Assembly (NCBI GenBank): GCA_029007685.1
Contig: JAQXIG010000060.1
Location: 1-9,736 of the forward strand
Source: a bacterium
Lineage (GTDB): Bacteria; Bacillota_I; Bacilli_A; RF39; UBA660
DNA: 9,736 nucleotides
Direction of reading: 5' to 3'
Shown: positions 1-6,243 of the stretch, piece by piece
Position numbering within the stretch: the stretch's first letter is position 1
How the letters are laid out: each line of letters starts with the position of its first letter
Program-made: the position numbers and the translations under genes
Notes under the pieces: generated by a model
Told to the model about the DNA's origin: nothing
The model's database searches: none
The model's input: only the letters and a program-made list of their open reading frames with translations

Positions 1-695
1 ATAACTTCTTCTGGAATATGTTTTAATTGTTCAATTACTTCTTCTGGAAATTGATCTTCAATATCATATTTACGAGCAATAGATAAAATATCAACACCAG
101 GATCATTCTTATGTCCCAATATTTCAATAACCTCACCATGATAATATTGATCATGGTCCTCATCTAAAAGCTTTACTACTACTTTACTACCATCTACAGC
201 CCCATGAACATGTTCAGGCAAAATATCAACCGTAATCTTTAATTTTTCCTCATCTAAAATTAAATGACCAATACCGTTCTCGAAATAAAACTCTCCAATG
301 ACTTTATGTAAACTACGCTCAATAACCTTTAAAATTCTACCCTCTAAACGACGCCCGTCTTTCTTTCCTATAATTTCAACAATTACCATATCACCATGAA
401 CTGCTCCATTCAAATGATCAGCAGAAATGAAAATATCTTCCTCTAAATCAACAAAGCCATATCCTTTTCGTGTAATAGAAAGTTTTCCTTTTTTTAAAGG
501 ACTTTTCTCAAATAACATATATCTACCTTTATTAGAACAGTAAATTTCATAAGAATCAGCCATCTCTCTTAATAAATTAGATAACTCTAGAATCTCACTA
601 TCCAAACTCAAATTTAATTGCTGTAAAATTTCTATAGAATCTAATGCCTTATTACGACGAGAAAGCAAATTTAATATTCGACTTCTTAAATCCAT
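1..695 (-). CDS. rnr: Ribonuclease R, N-terminal part (runs off the left edge)
   Basis: RNase R is a 3'-5' exoribonuclease of the RNB/RNase II family that degrades structured RNA and, with SmpB-tmRNA, non-stop mRNAs. The visible 231 codons hold an N-terminal winged-helix-like region (about residues 1-65) and then OB/cold-shock RNA-binding domains. The motif RKGYGFV (about residues 76-82), followed by DIFISADHLNGAVHGDMV, is typical of the first one, and a second OB region follows (about 135-200). The catalytic RNB domain lies beyond the window, so active-site integrity cannot be judged. The ATG at 693-695 is chosen because GAGGTGAT precedes it at good spacing and the first residues are the usual Leu/Ile-rich helix. 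The gene lies after secG, as in many Firmicutes, where smpB and ssrA often follow; those would be to the left. A terminator and a new promoter separate it from secG. Family assignment is confident. Confidence 0.93.
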   Translation of the reverse strand, partial: MDLRSRILNLLSRRNKALDSIEILQQLNLSLDSEILELSNLLREMADSYEIYCSNKGRYMLFEKSPLKKGKLSITRKGYGFVDLEEDIFISADHLNGAVHGDMVIVEIIGKKDGRRLEGRILKVIERSLHKVIGEFYFENGIGHLILDEEKLKITVDILPEHVHGAVDGSKVVVKLLDEDHDQYYHGEVIEILGHKNDPGVDILSIARKYDIEDQFPEEVIEQLKHIPEEV

Positions 696-719
696 CGTTA
701 TCACCTCATCCTTATCATT

Positions 720-748
720 ATTATAGGTTACCACACCCAAAATAACAA
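720..748 (-). promoter_or_regulatory. Promoter of rnr
   Basis: On the minus strand a -35 box TTGTTA (743-748, 4/6) and a perfect -10 box TATAAT (720-725) are separated by exactly 17 nt. They sit between the secG terminator and the rnr ribosome binding site, so rnr probably has its own sigma-A-type transcript with a leader of about 15-20 nt. Confidence 0.65.
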
Positions 749-749
749 T

Positions 750-777
750 AAAAAAGCAAAACTAACCGTTTCGCTTT
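750..777 (-). terminator. Intrinsic terminator after secG
   Basis: On the minus strand AAAGCGAAAC (768-777), loop GGTTA, then GTTTTGCTTT (753-762) form a 10-bp stem with one G-U pair. A T-run (750-755) overlaps and follows the 3' arm. It lies 16 nt past the secG stop codon and ahead of the rnr promoter. Confidence 0.8.
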
Positions 778-793
778 ACACCATTTCTAACTC

Positions 794-1009
794 TTAAATA
801 AATTCCATAATAAAACTGATAATGAAGAAAGTCATCCCCAAAAATAATGTTAATCTACTAATCACCAATTCTGAACCACGTTCTTTTCTATTAGAAAACA
901 AATCAGAATTACCACCGCTAATAATTTGAGCACCACTTTCTGCTCTATTACTTTGTAAAAGCACAATTACAATTAATAAAATCGAGATGACTAATAAGAA
1001 AGTTTGCAT
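794..1009 (-). CDS. secG: Protein translocase subunit SecG
   Basis: SecG is the small, non-essential subunit of the SecYEG translocon in the cytoplasmic membrane and assists SecA-driven protein export. The 71-residue product has the family architecture: a first membrane helix (about residues 4-19) ending in VLLQ, a polar Gly-rich loop with GAQIISGG and DLFSNRK, and a second membrane helix (about 50-70) introduced by LVISRLT. Its length is normal for a Gram-positive SecG. The ATG at 1007-1009 is supported by GGAGGG 7 nt upstream. It has its own extended -10 promoter upstream and a terminator behind it, so it is probably monocistronic, between the surface metallopeptidase-like gene and rnr. The secG-rnr pairing is conserved in Firmicutes and supports the call. 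Confidence 0.92.
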   Translation of the reverse strand: MQTFLLVISILLIVIVLLQSNRAESGAQIISGGNSDLFSNRKERGSELVISRLTLFLGMTFFIISFIMEFI

Positions 1010-1033
1010 GATATCCCTCCATAACTGTTAACT

Positions 1034-1062
1034 ATTCTATCATAGAACACCCTAAAAATCAA
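1034..1062 (-). promoter_or_regulatory. Promoter of secG (extended -10)
   Basis: On the minus strand TTGATT (1057-1062), a 17-nt spacer and TAGAAT (1034-1039) preceded by TGA form a -35/extended -10 promoter. It is 25 nt upstream of the secG start codon. No terminator is evident between the upstream gene's stop (1125) and this promoter, so readthrough from that gene is also possible. Confidence 0.65.
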
Positions 1063-1124
1063 CTAACTATATACTTTTTACCATAAAACACTAATTAGCA
1101 AGCAATAGAAGAACAATAAAAATT

Positions 1125-2375
1125 TTAGTTCAAAAATCTATCCCAATGAGTACTTTGTCCATTAACCGAAGGAAAATATTGTCTTATTTGCGAAGAAATC
1201 AGTTTAGCTTTTTCCTTAATTGGTACTCCATCATTATACATAGCATTTTTGTAAGCCCTAATCATCATATCCTCAAATATAGTAGCACGATCTTCCTTAT
1301 AATTTGATTGTCCATAATCTTTAGTGAAATATCCTTGAGTGGGATTGGAATATTGAAAGTTATAAACCTGATTATAAGAACCATATACATATCCCGTTGG
1401 ATTTAGTTTTATCCAATCCGTCTCAGGACTATTAGGATACATAACAATACTTAAATAGGCATCTATATAGTGCATAAGTTCATGATTCAACGTTCTTTCA
1501 AACCAATAAGTAGAGGCTGTCATAGTAAGTTTCAAGTCAGAATAAAACTCTGAATCAAAAAATCCATCAAAAACATTCCCTTGCATCGATTCCACTAAAA
1601 AGATAGTAAGGGGCATTCCCTTATTTATAAAATCTCGAAAAAATCCATTTGGATAAGTAGCTAACACTTCATCAATTTTTTGTAAGTAAGTACCAGTTCG
1701 AACAGCATTGGTTATTCGAATAGGATCAGCATTTCTAGGACGATATCCTGGCAATTCCGCACCATATTTTATAGTAACGCCATATTTAGTTTGAATGGCA
1801 GATCGTAATTTTTCATTTTTCATCTCCTGTGTTTCTACAACTGGAGTTGGTGTAGCAGTAGCACTGGGTGTAGTAGTAGCAGAAGGCGTTTGCTGAGGAG
1901 TCACATTCGGTGTTGGTGCCGAAGTAGACCTAGTAGTAGAACCTGGTATTGGATCAGATGTAACAGTAGTAGTTCCTTGATTGTTACTGTTATTACCATT
2001 TGAAGTATTTTTTTTAACATTAGTATTTTTAGACATCATCGAATTAGTAGCAGCTGGTTTACTAGTTGGATCACTATTATTCTCTGATTTACTAGAAGTG
2101 TCTCCTTGCTCAATAACAGCATCTTTAGCCACATTGGAAGAGGTACCTTCCTCTATTACCTCATCTTTATTAATATTAACTTCCGAGTGATCATCACTAC
2201 TATCATGAGCATCCACACCTTCCGAACCCACTTGTTTCAAAGAAGATGATAAATTTTTATTTTGATTATTTGCTTTAAAAGGATCAGAAACAAAAAATAA
2301 CACTCCTAAACTAGCCAAAATAACTACCAAAATACCACCAATAATTAAACCTTTCTTTCGATCAACATTTTTCAT
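1125..2375 (-). CDS. Membrane-anchored putative zinc metallopeptidase with Ser/Thr/Pro-rich stalk
   Basis: I do not recognise a named family. The 416-residue product has a short basic N-terminus, one membrane helix (about residues 9-29, no lipobox), then a long low-complexity segment (about 35-183). This segment is first Asn/Ser/acidic with a near-tandem repeat (KDEVIEEGTSS at 70-80, KDAVIEQGDTSS at 84-95), then Thr/Pro-rich with PSATTTPSATATPTP (164-178). The C-terminal globular domain (about 184-416) carries HELMHYID (298-305), matching the zinc HExxH motif. Downstream, EDRATIFEDMM (361-371) supplies acidic residues (E361, D362, E368) that could give a third zinc ligand as in gluzincin-type enzymes. 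The likely picture is an extracellular, membrane-tethered protease on a flexible stalk. Substrate and activity are unknown. It lies between eno and secG, genes usually close together, and has its own promoter inside a striking palindrome. The ATG at 2373-2375 is preceded by AAGGAG. Confidence 0.75.
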   Translation of the reverse strand: MKNVDRKKGLIIGGILVVILASLGVLFFVSDPFKANNQNKNLSSSLKQVGSEGVDAHDSSDDHSEVNINKDEVIEEGTSSNVAKDAVIEQGDTSSKSENNSDPTSKPAATNSMMSKNTNVKKNTSNGNNSNNQGTTTVTSDPIPGSTTRSTSAPTPNVTPQQTPSATTTPSATATPTPVVETQEMKNEKLRSAIQTKYGVTIKYGAELPGYRPRNADPIRITNAVRTGTYLQKIDEVLATYPNGFFRDFINKGMPLTIFLVESMQGNVFDGFFDSEFYSDLKLTMTASTYWFERTLNHELMHYIDAYLSIVMYPNSPETDWIKLNPTGYVYGSYNQVYNFQYSNPTQGYFTKDYGQSNYKEDRATIFEDMMIRAYKNAMYNDGVPIKEKAKLISSQIRQYFPSVNGQSTHWDRFLN

Positions 2376-2405
2376 ATAATACTCCTTTTCCAGAGTATTA
2401 TATGA
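2372..2405. repeat. Perfect 13-bp inverted repeat over -10 box, RBS and start codon
   Basis: The arms TCATATAATACTC (2372-2384) and GAGTATTATATGA (2393-2405) are perfect inverted copies around an 8-nt centre (2385-2392). On the minus strand one arm contains the -10 TATAAT, the centre and start of the other arm contain AAGGAG, and the second arm includes the ATG start codon of the metallopeptidase-like gene. It could be a repressor operator in DNA. It could also be an RNA hairpin that hides the ribosome binding site only in transcripts starting upstream of it. The symmetry is seen directly; the function is inferred. Confidence 0.9.
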
Positions 2406-2426
2406 TAACTATTTAACAACAGTCAA
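2397..2426 (-). promoter_or_regulatory. Promoter of the metallopeptidase-like gene
   Basis: On the minus strand TTGACT (2421-2426, 5/6) and a perfect TATAAT (2397-2402) are 18 nt apart. Transcription would start near 2389-2391, leaving a leader of only about 15 nt with AAGGAG almost at its 5' end. The -10 box lies inside the 13-bp inverted repeat, so a protein bound there would block this promoter. Confidence 0.75.
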
Positions 2427-2462
2427 CAAGAAAATGAATATAACGATACTTGACATGCACAC

Positions 2463-2489
2463 AAAAAAAGAACTATTTTCCAAGCTCTT
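2463..2489 (-). terminator. Weak intrinsic terminator overlapping the end of eno
   Basis: On the minus strand AAGAGCT (2483-2489), an 8-nt loop and AGTTCTT (2468-2474) form a 7-bp stem with one G-U pair, followed by a run of seven T (2463-2469). The hairpin uses the last eno codons and the stop codon. The stem is short and AT-rich, so partial readthrough into the next gene is likely. Confidence 0.5.
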
Positions 2490-3705
2490 CTTCAATTCTC
2501 ATTAACTGATTATATTTACATACACGATCTGTTCTAGACATTGATCCTGTCTTAATTTGACCTAAATCAAGTCCTACTGCTAAATCAGCAATCGTAGTAT
2601 CTTCAGTTTCCCCGCTCCGATGTGAAATAACTGTTTTGTATCCATGACTTCTGGCAAGTTCAATCGTCTCCAGAGTTTCCGTAATAGTACCTATTTGATT
2701 AACTTTCAATAAAATCGCATTACCAGCCTTTTGATCAATTCCCATTTGTAGACACTCCTTATTCGTCACAAACAAATCATCTCCTACTAGTTGAATTCTA
2801 TTACCAAGACGACTAGTAATTTTAGTAAATCCTTCCCAATCATTCTCATCTACTGGATCTTCAATCGAAATAATTGGATATAGATTAACTAACTCCTCAT
2901 AAAAATCAATCAATTCATCAGTCGTTAAACTTCTATTTTCTCCTACTAAATGATACAGACCTGTTTCCGTATCATAAAATTCACTAGCGGCAACATCAAT
3001 CGCAATACATACATCTTTACCAGGCTTATACCCTGCTCTACGAATAGCTTCCATGATAAGTTCAAAGCCTTCCGTATTCGACTGTAAATCAGGTGCAAAA
3101 CCACCTTCATCTCCAACTCCAGTAGCTAATCCTTTACTATTTAATACTTTCTTTAAATGATGAAAGACTTCCGCACCAATTCTAACACGTTCATGAACTG
3201 TAGTTGCTTGAGGAATAATCATAAACTCTTGAAAATCAAGTTTATTATCAGCATGAGCACCACCATTAATAATATTCATCATTGGCACTGGTAAGATGTT
3301 ACCATTCCCAATATAACGATAAAGAGGGATTCGCTTTTGGTTAGCGCTAGCCTTCATAGCTGCCATACTAATCCCTAAAATAGCATTCGCTCCATATGTA
3401 GATTTTGTTTTAGTTCCATCCGCTTCAATCATCGCATAATCAAGTGTTTTTTGATCCTCTGCATCCATACCAATTACCAAATCACGAAGTGGACCATTGA
3501 CATTAGCAACGGCTTTCAAAACCCCTTTTCCTAAAAAACGAACCTCACCATCACGCATTTCTAAGGCTTCTCTTTCTCCAGTAGAAGCCCCACTTGGAAC
3601 TGCTGCCCGACCTAATGTTCCATCTTCTAATATAACATCCACTTCAACCGTAGGATTCCCTCTCGAATCTAATATTTCTCTTCCTTTAACATCAATAATC
3701 TTCAT
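2473..3705 (-). CDS. eno: Enolase (phosphopyruvate hydratase)
   Basis: Enolase interconverts 2-phosphoglycerate and phosphoenolpyruvate in glycolysis; it is cytosolic, Mg-dependent and often oligomeric. The N-terminal signature REILDSRGNPTVEVDV and the catalytic loop PSGASTGEREALE are intact. The barrel domain has the general acid region GDEGGFAP (E200), metal ligands D237 (AIDVAASEF), E282 (SIEDPVDE) and D309 (VGDDLF), the catalytic base K334 in LLKVNQIGT, and SHRSGETEDT. All expected active-site residues are therefore present. At 410 residues it is about 20 shorter than common bacterial enolases, mainly at the C-terminus, which stops at EELGK, and in a few loops. The ATG at 3703-3705 follows GGAAGG. 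It lies 30 nt behind murD and is probably co-transcribed with it, not with other glycolytic genes. Some enolases also appear on cell surfaces; nothing here shows that. Confidence 0.97.
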   Translation of the reverse strand: MKIIDVKGREILDSRGNPTVEVDVILEDGTLGRAAVPSGASTGEREALEMRDGEVRFLGKGVLKAVANVNGPLRDLVIGMDAEDQKTLDYAMIEADGTKTKSTYGANAILGISMAAMKASANQKRIPLYRYIGNGNILPVPMMNIINGGAHADNKLDFQEFMIIPQATTVHERVRIGAEVFHHLKKVLNSKGLATGVGDEGGFAPDLQSNTEGFELIMEAIRRAGYKPGKDVCIAIDVAASEFYDTETGLYHLVGENRSLTTDELIDFYEELVNLYPIISIEDPVDENDWEGFTKITSRLGNRIQLVGDDLFVTNKECLQMGIDQKAGNAILLKVNQIGTITETLETIELARSHGYKTVISHRSGETEDTTIADLAVGLDLGQIKTGSMSRTDRVCKYNQLMRIEEELGK

Positions 3706-3735
3706 AACTTTCCTTCCTTTCTAATCTCTAATCAA

Positions 3736-5091
3736 TCAAATAAGTTCTAACTCATAAACGTATTTCTTAAACTCATCGCCTCGATCTTCACACTGTCTAT
3801 ACTGATCCCACGAAGCACTCGCAGGACTCAATAAAAGTATATCTCCTTCTCTACTAATTGTCCATGCCAATTTAAACGCATCCTGTAAACATTCATAAGA
3901 ATAAGTTGGAATATTCATCTTATCTCCAAACTCCTTTACTCTACCCCGACAACTTCCAATCGCAAAGATAGCCTTTACATGCGATACATAATCTGCAAGT
4001 TCATTAAAATCTTGGCCTCTTTCATATCCTCCTAAAAAAAGAATAACGGGTTCTTGAAAAGAAGCTAACGCAATTTGACAACATTTAATATTAGTAGCTT
4101 CAGTATCATTATAAAACTTTCTTTTATCAATTTCTGTCACAAATTCTAATCGATGCTCTATACTACCAAATTCTTGTAATACCTTACAAATAGTCTCATT
4201 AGAGACTTCAAACTCCTTTACCGCCAAAATAGCTGCCATAATATTCTCATAGTTATGTCGACCAATTAACTGAATTTGATCTAAATCAACAATCTTTTCT
4301 CCATAATAATAAATAGCTTGATCAGCAATATATGCCCCATTAATTTCATGCCAACTAGAAAAATATTTGACTGTGGCCTTAGCATCCTTAACGAGTGCAA
4401 ATGCCTCTTCATTACCCATATTCGTAATCATCACATCATCTCTAGTTTGCTGAGCAAAAATTCGCTTTTTCACTTCCTTATAATGATCATAAGTTTTCAT
4501 AAACTCTAAATGTGCCTCACTAATATTAGTTAACACTGCTACATCAGGACGAAACTCATACAAATTCTCTAATTGCTGACAACTAACCTCATCAACAATA
4601 ATATCTTCTTCCTCTAGTTTATCTAAAAAACTACAAAGTGGATAACCAATATTTCCTGCCAGATGTACCTTTTTCCCCGCCTCTTTTAAAAAACGATAAA
4701 TCAAAGTAGTAGTTGTCGTTTTTCCATTCGTTCCGGTAATCGCAACAACTTTAATATTTTTGTCTTTTGGTATTAATAAGTAAGCCATTTCTGTTTCGTT
4801 AATAACTGGAATATTAAGTTCACGAGCTTTCAAAACACAAAAGTGATCAATCGGTACTCCCGGATTTTTAATAACATAGTGGAAACTGATATCCAATAAA
4901 TCATCAAAATATGGTCCAAATAAAAATTCAACTCCCAATGCCTCTAATTCTTCAATTTTAGAAGCATCATGTTCTGCTCTTTCTTTAGCATCATGAATTA
5001 AAACTTGATTTCCCCTTTGAATCAACACCTTCGCTGCCTCATAACCACTTCTCGCAAATCCTAAAATGAATACTTTTTTATTTTCAAACAT
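3736..5091 (-). CDS. murD: UDP-N-acetylmuramoyl-L-alanine--D-glutamate ligase, divergent
   Basis: MurD adds D-glutamate to UDP-MurNAc-L-Ala with ATP in the cytosolic part of peptidoglycan synthesis. Visible are an N-terminal Rossmann domain starting KKVFILGFARSG, the ATP loop ITGTNGKTTTT (K124), GNIG, the carbamylated-lysine region YKEVKKRIF (K208), GRHNYEN, EHRLEF and the C-terminal LLSPASASWDQY. Several family signatures are altered. The usual ELSSFQLE reads EVSCQQLE, NIxxDHLDRH reads NISEAHLEFM, NDSKATN reads NDTEATN (Lys to Glu, residue 331), and the aromatic residue before EQRG near the C-terminus is Cys (434). The ATG at 5089-5091 lies 8 nt after AAAGGAG and is preferred. An in-frame TTG at 5092-5094, 5 nt after it, would add one Met. 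The gene ends in TGA and leads the eno transcript. MurD is clearly the best family match; normal activity is likely but the binding pocket is unusual. Confidence 0.88.
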   Translation of the reverse strand: MFENKKVFILGFARSGYEAAKVLIQRGNQVLIHDAKERAEHDASKIEELEALGVEFLFGPYFDDLLDISFHYVIKNPGVPIDHFCVLKARELNIPVINETEMAYLLIPKDKNIKVVAITGTNGKTTTTTLIYRFLKEAGKKVHLAGNIGYPLCSFLDKLEEEDIIVDEVSCQQLENLYEFRPDVAVLTNISEAHLEFMKTYDHYKEVKKRIFAQQTRDDVMITNMGNEEAFALVKDAKATVKYFSSWHEINGAYIADQAIYYYGEKIVDLDQIQLIGRHNYENIMAAILAVKEFEVSNETICKVLQEFGSIEHRLEFVTEIDKRKFYNDTEATNIKCCQIALASFQEPVILFLGGYERGQDFNELADYVSHVKAIFAIGSCRGRVKEFGDKMNIPTYSYECLQDAFKLAWTISREGDILLLSPASASWDQYRQCEDRGDEFKKYVYELELI

Positions 5092-5113
5092 CAAAAGAAC
5101 TCCTTTCTTTATT

Positions 5114-5119
5114 ATTATA
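5114..5119 (-). promoter_or_regulatory. -10 box of the murD-eno promoter
   Basis: On the minus strand a perfect TATAAT lies 22 nt upstream of the murD start, just ahead of AAAGGAG. No good -35 hexamer is seen at 16-18 nt spacing (the sequence there is A-rich). All genes to the right up to 7769 are on the other strand, so murD must start its own transcript here. Confidence 0.45.
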
Positions 5120-5190
5120 CTACATCTTAACCATAATTTTTCTAAAATCTATGATAAAATGAGCAAGAAAGAAGTGTTTGTATAAAATAG

Positions 5191-5711
5191 TTATTAAATG
5201 AAAGTAAAAACTTAAAAAAGAAGTTGTATTTATACAACACATTGTTAGTGATATTGGATAGCTTAATGGTGATACTATTCATTATAGTAGGCTATTTAGT
5301 AGATAACGCTTTTAAAATTCAAAACTTACAATTAGTAGTGGGACTAGCTATCTTTTGAATCTTATCTATTCTAAAACAAATACTAGCTTCCTACTTTTCC
5401 GTAATTGTCTTAGAAGATACTTGTACAAAAATGACAGAAAATATCAAAAGAAGGTGTTATCAAAAATGAAATGTCCGAGACAGAATCTTCTACCAAACCA
5501 AACAACAAGAAGAATTAATGACAATAATTACAACAGATAATTTTAGAACTTAGAAAATACTACCATAATCAATACAATAACCAATTTCATTGACTCCTTC
5601 GCTTCCTGTTTCTATTTCAACCTAAATCCATATTAGTATTACTAGTAGATACTCCATTGATTCTGTTATCTAATCTTCCCTTCCAAAAAAGAAAACTTTA
5701 TTCTTTTGTCA
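5191..5711 (+). pseudogene. Decayed gene for an unidentified two-helix membrane protein
   Basis: Between murD and the lipoprotein gene there is no intact gene, but coding-like sequence is visible. One plus-strand frame is open from 5191 to 5550 apart from TGA at 5356-5358 and at 5467-5469. It encodes a basic start, then hydrophobic segments LLVILDSLMVILFIIVGYLV and LQLVVGLAIF-stop-ILSILKQILASYF, followed by a charged, Gln-rich stretch (KMTENIKRR, QTKQQEELM). The frame then ends in TAG (5551). A second frame (offset +1) takes over from 5528 and stays open to the lipoprotein start except for TGA at 5591-5593, with another hydrophobic stretch (ILVLLVDTPLILLSN). No ribosome binding site leads into the 5' end. 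The pattern fits a membrane protein broken by stop mutations and one frameshift. I cannot name the family, and the exact ends are uncertain. Confidence 0.5.
5223..5238. repeat. 16-bp perfect palindrome, operator-like
   Basis: GTTGTAT, TT, ATACAAC forms a perfect 7-bp inverted repeat with a 2-nt centre near the 5' end of the decayed gene. The size and symmetry resemble a repressor binding site, and the loop is too small for a good RNA hairpin. It may be a leftover regulatory site of the pseudogene, or chance in AT-rich DNA. Confidence 0.4.
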
Positions 5712-5740
5712 TTGAGATTAATAGAATTATCCTATATAAT
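5712..5740 (+). promoter_or_regulatory. Promoter of the small lipoprotein gene
   Basis: TTGAGA (5712-5717, 5/6) and a perfect TATAAT (5735-5740) are 17 nt apart, with AAAGGAG and the start codon following within 25 nt. This is a close match to a housekeeping sigma-A promoter. Confidence 0.8.
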
Positions 5741-5763
5741 GATAATAGAAAGGAGTGTAAGAT

Positions 5764-6216
5764 ATGAAAAAATTAAAATTATTTACTTTAGCAATCATAG
5801 CTATTCTAGTAATAACTGGATGTGGTTCTGAAAAAAAACTAACATGTACTAATAATAAGGACAGTAATGGATTAAAAATGGATCAAGAAATAGTAATGAA
5901 ATTTAAAGACAAAAAAGTCAACTACATACAGATGACTATCGATGCCAAAGCTACAAACGATACTATTAAAAACAATTGGGATATGTTCGCAACACAATTA
6001 GAGAGCCAATATAAAGAAACCAAAGAAGATGGTATAAATTTAACTGTAAAGAATGATAAAAAAAATTATTCATATAAAATATCATTAGAAGTAGACTTAA
6101 CCAAAGCTTCAGAGGCTTCATTAAAAAAACACAGTTTAGACAATATTGCTAATAAAAATAGTAGTATAGAAGATGTAAAAAAAGAAGCTGAAAAATCTGG
6201 ATTTACCTGCAAATAG
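5764..6216 (+). CDS. Small putative lipoprotein, function unknown
   Basis: The 150-residue product has a classic lipoprotein signal: MKKLK, a hydrophobic core (residues 6-17) and the lipobox ITGC, so lipidation and cleavage at C20 are expected. The mature part is about 130 residues, lysine-rich and hydrophilic, with two further cysteines near its ends (C28 and C149) that could form a disulfide. The pattern of a short Cys-containing start, an MKFKDKKVNYIQM strand-like segment, an acidic/Asn-rich helix and a segment with Tyr-rich strand (KKNYSYKISLEV) resembles small secreted lipoproteins such as the DUF1307/YehR type, but I cannot confirm that family. It has its own promoter and a terminator right at its stop codon, so it is monocistronic. 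ATG 5764 is supported by AAAGGAG at 8-nt spacing. Confidence 0.85.
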   Translation: MKKLKLFTLAIIAILVITGCGSEKKLTCTNNKDSNGLKMDQEIVMKFKDKKVNYIQMTIDAKATNDTIKNNWDMFATQLESQYKETKEDGINLTVKNDKKNYSYKISLEVDLTKASEASLKKHSLDNIANKNSSIEDVKKEAEKSGFTCK

Positions 6217-6242
6217 AAGACAGTTTAGAATGTCTTCTTTTT
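6215..6242 (+). terminator. Intrinsic terminator of the lipoprotein gene
   Basis: AGAAGACA (6215-6222), an 8-nt loop and TGTCTTCT (6231-6238) form a perfect 8-bp stem followed by T's to 6242. The 5' arm begins inside the TAG stop codon. Confidence 0.85.
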
Positions 6243-6243
6243 A

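Noticed and set aside
1981..2190. Plus-strand open frame opposite the metallopeptidase-like stalk
   Set aside because: It mirrors low-complexity Ser/Thr/Asn codons of the real gene and has no ribosome binding site.
2450..2479. TTGACA on the plus strand with a weak TATTTT 18 nt downstream, as an antisense promoter into eno
   Set aside because: The -10 match is poor and the region overlaps the eno terminator hairpin; single good hexamers are expected by chance in AT-rich DNA.
3736..3750. Possible use of TGA as Trp at the murD end, extending the protein by a few residues
   Set aside because: Checked Trp codons in the intact genes are TGG, MurD already ends at the usual distance after its last motif, and the extension is only about five residues.
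5355..5540. Plus-strand open frame of 61 codons in the decayed region
   Set aside because: It is in a different frame from the membrane-protein-like relic, starts without a ribosome binding site and shows no plausible protein features.
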